From: Candidatus Bathyarchaeota archaeon
GTDB lineage: Archaea; Thermoproteota; Bathyarchaeia; Bathyarchaeales; Bathyarchaeaceae
Reading direction: 5' to 3'
DNA: 12,136 bases
Assembly (NCBI GenBank): GCA_014859755.1
Contig: JACUTO010000036.1
Span: forward strand, 1-12,136
A program made the position numbers and the translations under genes. How positions within the stretch are numbered: the stretch's first letter is position 1; each line of letters begins with the position of its first letter. A model generated the notes under the pieces. The model ran no database searches and was not told the origin of the DNA. It saw only the letters and a list, made by a program, of their open reading frames with translations. Shown one piece after another: positions 7,160-12,136 of the stretch.

Positions 7160-7596
7160 AATCCTTCCAATTCCTTTCGGTGTTTTTTCAAGAATAAACG
7201 AAGAGAGTTTGTCAGATCGTATTTTTCCACTTCTTCTATAGGAACCCATCTGGCTTCTGTTGCGTCACTGGTAGGCTTCAGGGTTCCTCCCTTTGGTCGG
7301 GCTAGAAACTGCAGCAGAACGTAATGATATTGGAGGCGTCCCTTTTCGTCTGGAACCATTTTATCAAGGGCGTCCATGGGTCTGTCTCCAACAAGCTCAA
7401 TGTCTAAACCGCATTCCTCCTTCGCCTCTCTGACCGCAGTGTCTCTAACAGTTTCTCCCAATTCCACACCTCCTCCCGGAATGCTCCACTTACCCTTATC
7501 AGGCTCAACCCCCCTCCTTACAAGGACAAGCTTTCCATCCTGCACAATGACCGCTCCAACACCCACAATGGGCTGCGTAGGATATTCTCGCCTCAA
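7156..7596 (-). CDS. Nudix hydrolase, ADP-ribose pyrophosphatase-like
   Basis: Cleaves a nucleoside diphosphate linked to another moiety, probably in nucleotide sanitation or ADP-ribose/NAD turnover; cytoplasmic. 146 residues, a complete single-domain Nudix. The Nudix box G(x5)E(x7)REUxEExGU is intact at 42-64: G42, E48, R56-E57 and E60-E61 with G63, giving the metal-binding glutamates. The strands GVGAVIVQDGKLVLVRRG and the entry KGKWSIPGGG are typical. The substrate cannot be read from sequence. The start is TTG 7596, preceded by GGAGA (7605-7609) at 8 bases. The gene lies opposite in strand between herA and mre11 and overlaps the herA stop. Whether it contributes to repair or is merely lodged there is unknown. 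Confidence 0.9.
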   Translation of the reverse strand: MRREYPTQPIVGVGAVIVQDGKLVLVRRGVEPDKGKWSIPGGGVELGETVRDTAVREAKEECGLDIELVGDRPMDALDKMVPDEKGRLQYHYVLLQFLARPKGGTLKPTSDATEARWVPIEEVEKYDLTNSLRLFLKKHRKELEGF

Positions 7597-7630
7597 ACTC
7601 AGGTCTCCGACAACATTATGTTCGTCCTAC

Positions 7631-7646
7631 TCTTATACTTTTAAGA
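7631..7646. promoter_or_regulatory. AT-rich divergent promoter of Nudix and mre11-rad50
   Basis: TCTTATACTTTTAAGA holds TATA-like sequences on both strands (minus AAAAGTATAAG, plus CTTTTAAGA). Predicted transcription starts are near 7610 for the Nudix gene and about 7665-7670 for mre11, leaving a leader of about 40 bases before the mre11 ribosome binding site. This suggests mre11-rad50 has its own promoter, separate from nurA-herA. Confidence 0.4.
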
Positions 7647-7694
7647 AGGTAATTCTATCCACTAAAGTTGAAGAGTTGGTGGGTGATGAAGAGA

Positions 7695-7710
7695 GGAGGG
7701 AAGCGCCATT
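7695..7710 (+). promoter_or_regulatory. mre11 ribosome binding site and ATT start codon
   Basis: GGAGGG (7695-7700) is followed by a 7-base spacer and ATT (7708-7710). The mre11 frame has stops at 7684-7689 and no in-frame ATG, GTG or TTG before the catalytic motif DLHLG. The strong site and ideal spacing point to ATT as initiator. A mini-ORF ATG (7686) encoding MKRGGKRH ends at TAA 7710-7712, overlapping the ATT by one base. Its own upstream GGTGGG is only two bases away, too close for good initiation. Confidence 0.55.
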
Positions 7711-8904
7711 AAACCTTTCAGTTTTGTCCACGCGGCTGATCTGCATCTGGGCTATGCCCAGTATAATCTGGATGTACGTCGCGAAGACTTCAACGCAGCG
7801 TTCCGGGAGGTGGTGGACAAAACCATCGAATTGAAGCCTGACTTCATGATAATTGCGGGAGACATCTTCCATCACGCTCGTCCCTCAAATGTCACCCTCG
7901 AAAACGCCATAACCAACCTTAGAAAACTCAGAGACGCTGGAATACCCGTCCTAGCGGTAGATGGCTCCCACGATTCCGCTCCCAACGTGATCACTGGCAC
8001 AATTCTTAATCCGCTGGATAGCGCTGGTTTGATTCATTACTTACCTCGCCACGAAGGCGCTTCTTGGAGGAACGAAAGCTGTTACGTCTACGGCATTCCC
8101 AACTTTCGAACTCCACGAAAAACTGAAGAAGAGTTGCCTGCTTTTCTGGAACAGAACGAGTTGAAGCCTGATCCTTCTGTTTTCAACATCTTTGTTTTCC
8201 ACATGGCTTTAGATATTCCCGCTCTTAAGCCTCCCCAAATGGAAGCCGAAGCCCGGCCAGAACTCTTTCCCGAGGGCTTCAACTATTATGCTGGCGGGCA
8301 CATTCATAAACCTTACAAATTTCTCTTCAAAAATGGTCTCCTAGTCTACAGCGGCTGCACTGAAACCGTAAGCTACGAGGACGCCGAAACTGAGAAGGGT
8401 TTCTACCATGTTGAGGTCAACGGAAAAGGAGTTCCTAAACTTCATCGCATCAAGCTTGAAACTCCGCGTCGTTTCATTATTTTGAACCGTGATTACACTA
8501 GTTTGACTCCCACAAAAATAACTGAAACGGCGGTACAACTCGTGAAGGAGGCTGATGAAACTGGAGCTGTTATCGTTCCCATAATCCGTGGCGTTTTGCT
8601 CGCTGAAGCTGGACGCGGAGAAATTGACCTCGCCAAGATAAGAAGCGCTGCTGAAAAGGCTCTCCTTGTTCACCCGGTTCTTCGGCTAAGAGAAACCGAA
8701 GTTTCTGAGGAAGTAATCCGCTCCATCTTCGAGGGTGGATTGAAAGACCTCAAAACAAAAGCCTTCGAATACTTTTTCGAAATTTTCTCCGAACGTTACC
8801 CTCGGGAGGCTGAAAAAATAGCGAGACTCGCCGTTGACCTCCTTGGTCCGTTGGTGGGAAAACAAGAAACGAAAGTGAAGGGAGTGTTGGAGGAGTTTGG
8901 TTGA
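7708..8904 (+). CDS. mre11: Mre11 DNA double-strand-break nuclease, probable ATT start
   Basis: Mn-dependent nuclease subunit of Mre11-Rad50; trims and opens DNA ends. From ATT 7708 it is 398 residues, near the usual archaeal length. Phosphoesterase motifs: I FVHAADLHLGYAQYNL (D11, H13), II IIAGDIFHHARPSN (D52), III DGSHDS (S87, H88, D89), IV FVFHMALD (H165), V GGHIHKPY (H198, H200). Motif III is normally GNHD; the metal-binding Asn is Ser here. The C-terminal part (about 250-398) is the capping and Rad50-binding region. Starting at the first ordinary start codon in frame (GTG 7810) would delete motif I and the first metal ligands, so it cannot be right. A frameshift from the mini-ORF at 7686 or a one-base sequence error is a less likely alternative. 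It overlaps rad50 by four bases (TTGA). Confidence 0.9.
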   Translation: MKPFSFVHAADLHLGYAQYNLDVRREDFNAAFREVVDKTIELKPDFMIIAGDIFHHARPSNVTLENAITNLRKLRDAGIPVLAVDGSHDSAPNVITGTILNPLDSAGLIHYLPRHEGASWRNESCYVYGIPNFRTPRKTEEELPAFLEQNELKPDPSVFNIFVFHMALDIPALKPPQMEAEARPELFPEGFNYYAGGHIHKPYKFLFKNGLLVYSGCTETVSYEDAETEKGFYHVEVNGKGVPKLHRIKLETPRRFIILNRDYTSLTPTKITETAVQLVKEADETGAVIVPIIRGVLLAEAGRGEIDLAKIRSAAEKALLVHPVLRLRETEVSEEVIRSIFEGGLKDLKTKAFEYFFEIFSERYPREAEKIARLAVDLLGPLVGKQETKVKGVLEEFG

Positions 8905-10988
8905 GAGTTAAATCTTTGCAGCTAGAGAAAATTAGATCCCACTCGAAAACAACGATTCCCTTTACGAGGGGATTCAACTGCCTCGTCGGCGGTCTGGGAC
9001 GCGGAAAGTCAAGTGTCCTCTACGCCATCGATTTCGTCCTCTTCGGAGATCCCTTGGGCAGAAGCTATGGATACCTCCTCAGAGAAGGAGCAGATGGCGG
9101 GAAAGTAACCGCAACTTTTGTTCACGGCGAGAAAACTTACACTCTTCATAGAGCCCTACGGAGGCATGGAAAAGGCATCAGCCAAGACATGGAACAGCTC
9201 AAATTTTATGAAAACGGCAAGTTGATTGCAAGTGTGAAAAACGAGGCGGTTGCCGAGCAGTTGAAGGCTCTGACAGGCCTCGACAAAAATCTCTTTCGAG
9301 AAGTTGTTTGGGTGCGGCAAGAGCATCTTAAGGAACTGCTAGATGTAACTCCACGGCAACGCCAAACGAAACTGGATCAACTATTCGGGCTTTCCGACTA
9401 TGAAGTTGCCTGGAGCGTTTTAGCTCAGTTTCAAAGAGACTACAAAGTTGAAAAAGAAGTCTACGAACGAGACGCAGACGTAGTCGGAGTGGACAGACTT
9501 CAGGCCGAGTACAATAAGACAGTCGAGGAATTCTCATCCATTGAAAACCAAATCCAAGACTTGGGTGAAAACCTGACCCAAGCAGAATCTACTCTTAAAG
9601 AAGCGGCTTCTCGCCTTGAGAGTCTTGAGGAATTGAGAAAACAGACCGAAGCGCTGCGAGGGATGGAAATCCAACTGCAGACAAACATTGCCAACATCGA
9701 AGATACATCCGCGAGACTAGTTAACGAAATTGAAATGAAGAAGACCCTCGTCCATGACTTGGAAGAGCGCTTGAAAACGATGGAGACACAAGAGAAGTCC
9801 CAACGAAACAAACTCAAAGAAGTAAAGTTAGGTCCTGATCAAACAATTGAAGAATTGAGAAGATACCTTTTCACGGTTGGAAATCAAATTACGAGCATAG
9901 CCGGCGAACAAGAAGCTACAAAAAGAGAAATAGTAACTTCTCAAAACCGCATCTCAAGCTTAACAACCGAAAACAAGTGTCCATTATGCCTTCAAAACCT
10001 CACTGGAGACTACAAGAAAGGTCTCCTTGAACGTCTTCAAGAGGAAAACGTTGAACGCGAAAAAAAGTTGTCAGAACTTCAAAAGAACCTTGATGAACTG
10101 GAAACTCTACACAGTACTGTCAATCTCGTTGTCTCCAATCTGCAACCGCTTATTCCACGAATTGAAGATATGAAGAGACGAGTCTCAGAAGAGCAAGAAA
10201 CTTTGAAAAAACTCTCAGCAGAGTCTGAAAATGCGCAGCAACAGGAAAAAAAGCTACGAAGCCAACTCACCGCTACCCGCGCAGAGATAGCAAAATTTGA
10301 TGTCACCGAACTTGAAACTGCCCGAAAACTTCGTGACGCTGCTTTCGAGAAATACTCTGCAACCAAGTCTAGTTTGGAGACGATAGAAAGAAGAAAAGAT
10401 GACATCGCGTTAAGGATGGATGACCTAAAAGAACGGTTAGACCATGCTCAACAGAAAATTGAAAGAATGGGAAAAATTGGAAAACTCCTTGAGATCGTTG
10501 ACAGTATCCGGGGAGCCTATAGAAGTATTCAACCCAAACTGAGAAGCGAGTTTGTCACATATCTTGAACGAACTGTCCAACAGCAGATAGATAGCCTCGT
10601 TGGAGACACCGGACCAGCTTTGATCGTTAAGATCGACGAGACCTATACCCCACTAGTCAGCAGTGAAGAGGGCTACGAAAGGGAAGTTTCAAACCTTTCC
10701 GGTGGAGAACGGACGCTACTCGCCTTCGCCTACCGCATAGGTCTAGGTCAGTTGATTATGCAGTCGAGAACAGGACATGGGCTTTACATGCTTCTCTTGG
10801 ACGAGCCAACAGAGAGTTTAGGAAGGGAAGACGGTTCTGTTGACCGGTTGGCAGAAGCTATTTCCCGCTTGAAGGCCATCGAACAAATAATCGCTGTGAC
10901 TCACAGTGAAGCATTTGCGGAAAAGGCGGAACATGTTATTCGCGTGGAGAAGGAAGCTGGTGCAAGTAGGGTGTTTATAGAGAAATAA
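8901..10988 (+). CDS. rad50: Rad50 SMC-like ATPase, compact form
   Basis: ABC-type ATPase partner of Mre11; tethers DNA ends and gates the nuclease. 695 residues, against about 850-900 in well-known archaeal homologues. Order: head lobe I with Walker A GGLGRGKSS (30-38) and Q-loop VRQEHLKELLDV (Q140); coiled coil about 180-355; zinc hook CPLC (C360, C363); coiled coil about 365-540; head lobe II with signature LSGGER (599-604), Walker B MLLLDEPTESL (D634, E635) and H-loop VTHS (H668). The arms are short but equal in length, so the gene looks intact, not truncated. Walker A lacks the usual Asn (GxNGxGKS), and the D-loop reads SLGRED, not SLD. The start is TTG 8901, with GGAGGAG (8889-8895) five bases upstream, overlapping the mre11 stop: translationally coupled. 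The gene ends 5 bases before the convergent membrane gene. Confidence 0.95.
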   Translation: MRVKSLQLEKIRSHSKTTIPFTRGFNCLVGGLGRGKSSVLYAIDFVLFGDPLGRSYGYLLREGADGGKVTATFVHGEKTYTLHRALRRHGKGISQDMEQLKFYENGKLIASVKNEAVAEQLKALTGLDKNLFREVVWVRQEHLKELLDVTPRQRQTKLDQLFGLSDYEVAWSVLAQFQRDYKVEKEVYERDADVVGVDRLQAEYNKTVEEFSSIENQIQDLGENLTQAESTLKEAASRLESLEELRKQTEALRGMEIQLQTNIANIEDTSARLVNEIEMKKTLVHDLEERLKTMETQEKSQRNKLKEVKLGPDQTIEELRRYLFTVGNQITSIAGEQEATKREIVTSQNRISSLTTENKCPLCLQNLTGDYKKGLLERLQEENVEREKKLSELQKNLDELETLHSTVNLVVSNLQPLIPRIEDMKRRVSEEQETLKKLSAESENAQQQEKKLRSQLTATRAEIAKFDVTELETARKLRDAAFEKYSATKSSLETIERRKDDIALRMDDLKERLDHAQQKIERMGKIGKLLEIVDSIRGAYRSIQPKLRSEFVTYLERTVQQQIDSLVGDTGPALIVKIDETYTPLVSSEEGYEREVSNLSGGERTLLAFAYRIGLGQLIMQSRTGHGLYMLLLDEPTESLGREDGSVDRLAEAISRLKAIEQIIAVTHSEAFAEKAEHVIRVEKEAGASRVFIEK

Positions 10989-10993
10989 CCAGC

Positions 10994-11266
10994 TTACTCT
11001 TCTTTTTCAGTTTCCTCTTCCTCCTCCGAAGTTTTCTTGGTGAGCGGTAGAGGCGGTGGCGTAGAAGCCATAGCCCAGCCGATCCATGCTACAATGAAAA
11101 GAAAGGCGTAAACGATTATCATGACTGGAACGATTAACGCCCATTCACTAAGTGGTTTTCCCAAGATAACTATGTCTTCTGGCGCTAGGAAAAGCCAACA
11201 AAAATATCCAATCATGGCAAGTACGCTAAGTGTGAAGATAAGGATGCCCAAAGTTTTGTCGTTCAC
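10994..11266 (-). CDS. Small two-helix membrane protein, function unknown
   Basis: 90 residues. Two hydrophobic segments (about 6-28 and 42-67) are joined by a short loop APEDIVILGKPLSEW. A proline run (STPPPLPL, 68-75) then leads to a strongly acidic tail ending TSEEEEETEKEE. This predicts a membrane protein with a charged C-terminal tail, probably cytoplasmic. I do not recognise a named family. The start is GTG 11266, preceded by GGTGGG (11275-11280) at 8 bases. It converges on rad50 with a 5-base gap, so it is not part of that operon, and nothing ties it to DNA repair. Confidence 0.75.
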   Translation of the reverse strand: MNDKTLGILIFTLSVLAMIGYFCWLFLAPEDIVILGKPLSEWALIVPVMIIVYAFLFIVAWIGWAMASTPPPLPLTKKTSEEEEETEKEE

Positions 11267-11307
11267 GTGATTTTCCCACCTTTAAACTAGAAGCTTAAAG
11301 CGCATTC

Positions 11308-11315
11308 ACTTAAAA
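11308..11315 (-). promoter_or_regulatory. Possible TATA box of the small membrane-protein gene
   Basis: The minus strand reads TTTTAAGT here. It would place transcription start near 11285, just ahead of the GGTGGG ribosome binding site at 11275-11280. The match to the consensus is partial. Confidence 0.3.
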
Positions 11316-11364
11316 CTTTCGAGAGAATGTTTGCTTCTAAAAATCAATTATCGCGTTTGGTTAG

Positions 11365-11619
11365 TCATGAAGACCGGATATGCTTTACTATTCCTGCAGG
11401 AATATACTGATAAACACCCTCAGCCTGATAGGAAAAAGCGTGTGCTACCAGAACCTTCAAAATTCTTTCAGCGTAAAGACGATTTTCTAACAAGATTTCT
11501 AGGATATGCGTATAGTCTCGGTTAAGTTCTATAACAGCCAAAATCTGTTGCTTCCTCAACGAACTGCTTCTCACAGAAGAAGAGTTTAAAAGAGTGGGCT
11601 TTGGTATAATTTCTGCCAT
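11365..11619 (-). CDS. Doubtful small ORF, hypothetical
   Basis: 84 residues from ATG 11619, with AAGG a few bases upstream; an extension to GTG 11643 is possible. The middle, KQQILAVIELNRDYTHILEI and onward, is rich in Leu/Ile and could form two or three amphipathic helices. Against it: no TATA-like box lies in the expected place, and the frame runs across the probable promoter of the plus-strand gene at 11658. I recognise no family. It may be a real short gene, a decayed remnant or chance. Confidence 0.25.
   Translation of the reverse strand: MAEIIPKPTLLNSSSVRSSSLRKQQILAVIELNRDYTHILEILLENRLYAERILKVLVAHAFSYQAEGVYQYIPAGIVKHIRSS
11603..11612 (+). promoter_or_regulatory. Possible TATA box of the helical-protein gene
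   Basis: GGTATAATTT lies about 50 bases before ATG 11658 and would give a leader of about 24 bases. A second AT-rich candidate, TTTAAAAG (11585-11592), would give a leader of about 44 bases. No clear ribosome binding site precedes the ATG. Confidence 0.3.
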
Positions 11620-11657
11620 AGAACCTTGTAGCCCCCTTGACACACCCGGGACAAAAA

Positions 11658-12050
11658 ATGAAACAGGAAAACATCTTCAAAGCCATTACGTCCGCGATAG
11701 CCTATCTTGAAGACTCCATAGAAGCCCTTGCAAAAAAGGATGAAAAGAAAGTTGCGCACTTTGCTTGGCGAGCGGCATCCGACCTAGAATACGCACTTTT
11801 CCTTTTCTCTCTCACGCATCAAGATGAAACCGAAAGTTCCTCATGGAAACTTAACCCCCATCCAAAACAAGTTGAAACGGGACCCTTGCTAATCTCTGCA
11901 CAAGACCTACTTAAAGAAGCAAAAAACAGCTTTGAAGCAGACGAACTTCATGAAGCCCACAAGAAAACGTGGATGGCGCGAGGTCACCTTTTGAGGGTTC
12001 ATGATCTCCTTGAAAAGAAACTAAGAAAAGACGAAAAGGTTTCTTCCTAG
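11658..12050 (+). CDS. Small all-helical protein, function unknown
   Basis: 130 residues from ATG 11658; the frame extends upstream to 11637, but MKQENIFKA looks like the natural start. The sequence predicts two helical pairs. The first covers NIFKAITSAIAYLEDSIEAL and KKVAHFAWRAASDLEYALFLFS. A polar loop (about 61-80) follows, then the second pair, ISAQDLLKEAKNSFEADE and LHEAHKKTWMARGHLLRVHDLLEKKL. The pairs loosely resemble each other, as in TPR-like or HEPN-like bundles, but the HEPN RxxxxH signature is absent. There is no signal peptide or membrane segment, so it is probably cytoplasmic. The stop is one base away from the stop of the next, convergent gene. I do not recognise the family. 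Confidence 0.7.
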   Translation: MKQENIFKAITSAIAYLEDSIEALAKKDEKKVAHFAWRAASDLEYALFLFSLTHQDETESSSWKLNPHPKQVETGPLLISAQDLLKEAKNSFEADELHEAHKKTWMARGHLLRVHDLLEKKLRKDEKVSS

Positions 12051-12051
12051 C

Positions 12052-12136
12052 CTATTGGACTTGCGTTGTTGCTACTAATGGCTTTGGTTCGAAATAAGGG
12101 CAGTACACAATGTCATCCACGTATTCTTTCAGTCGG
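12052..12136 (-). CDS. C-terminal end of an unidentified gene (cut by window edge)
   Basis: The minus strand is open from the window edge to TAG at 12052-12054, giving 27 residues: RLKEYVDDIVYCPYF followed by EPKPLVATTQVQ. The tight tail-to-tail placement with the preceding gene (one base between stops) fits compact archaeal gene packing and supports a real coding end. Too little is present to identify the product. Confidence 0.5.
   Translation of the reverse strand, partial: RLKEYVDDIVYCPYFEPKPLVATTQVQ

Larger units (their letters stand above)
11267..11657. other. 391-base stretch without a convincing gene
   Basis: It holds the promoter of the minus-strand membrane gene at its left end and that of the plus-strand helical-protein gene at its right end. 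The middle has an open minus-strand frame (stop at 11365, ATG at 11619 or GTG at 11643) and a shorter overlapping plus-strand frame from TTG 11331. Neither product resembles a family I know. No tRNA, hairpin terminator or repeat array is evident. Confidence 0.5.

Noticed and set aside
7683..7738. C/D-box small RNA: GTGATGA (7683-7689) and CTGA (7735-7738)
   Set aside because: No internal C'/D' boxes and no terminal stem; the second half is mre11 coding sequence.
7810..8904. mre11 starting at GTG 7810, the first ordinary start codon in frame
   Set aside because: It removes motif I (DLHLGY) and the first metal ligands; coding similarity clearly continues upstream to 7711.
7686..8904. Programmed frameshift joining the MKRGGKRH mini-ORF to mre11
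   Set aside because: The junction CGC CAT TAA offers poor re-pairing for a +1 slip, while the GGAGGG-ATT arrangement is a simpler explanation. Kept as an alternative only.
11331..11525. Plus-strand ORF of 64 residues from a TTG
   Set aside because: No ribosome binding site or clear promoter, unrecognisable product, and it competes with a longer minus-strand frame.

Overview
This window is archaeal chromosome. It carries a full-length archaeal-type asparaginyl-tRNA synthetase, the archaeal end-resection set NurA, HerA, Mre11 and Rad50, the tail of a TRAM-domain protein, and AT-rich TATA-like boxes 25-40 bases ahead of several genes. Shine-Dalgarno sites (GGTGA, GAGGG, GGAGG) and alternative starts (GTG, TTG, probably ATT) are common. 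The protein style best fits the Bathyarchaeia/Thaumarchaeota side of the archaea, but that placement is inference from memory of protein families. I see no tRNA, rRNA, insertion sequence or CRISPR array.

Layout: a TRAM-protein tail (+, 1-95) is followed by a short non-coding stretch. asnS (-) and an MFS transporter (+) are divergent around one palindromic TATA-like element. A PLP aminotransferase (+) follows under its own promoter and converges on a small winged-helix protein (-). That regulator-like gene is divergent from nurA-herA (+), with an imperfect palindrome and a 9-bp direct repeat in the shared promoter. A Nudix hydrolase (-) converges on herA with a 4-bp overlap and is divergent from mre11-rad50 (+). 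Then come a small two-helix membrane protein (-), a roughly 390-bp stretch with no convincing gene, a small all-helical protein (+), and the tail of an unidentified gene (-).

Functional core: Mre11-Rad50 recognises and trims DNA double-strand ends, and the HerA translocase with the NurA nuclease carries out long-range resection for homologous recombination. Here the usual archaeal cluster is split into two two-gene units by the opposite-strand Nudix gene. The most notable points are these. mre11 seems to start at an ATT codon behind a strong ribosome binding site. Mre11 has Ser in place of the metal-binding Asn of the GNHD motif. Rad50 has an unusual Walker A (GGLGRGKSS), an unusual D-loop and short but symmetric coiled-coil arms. 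A winged-helix protein sits head-to-head with nurA-herA over an operator-like palindrome. I see no clearly new system; these are variations on a known repair machine.
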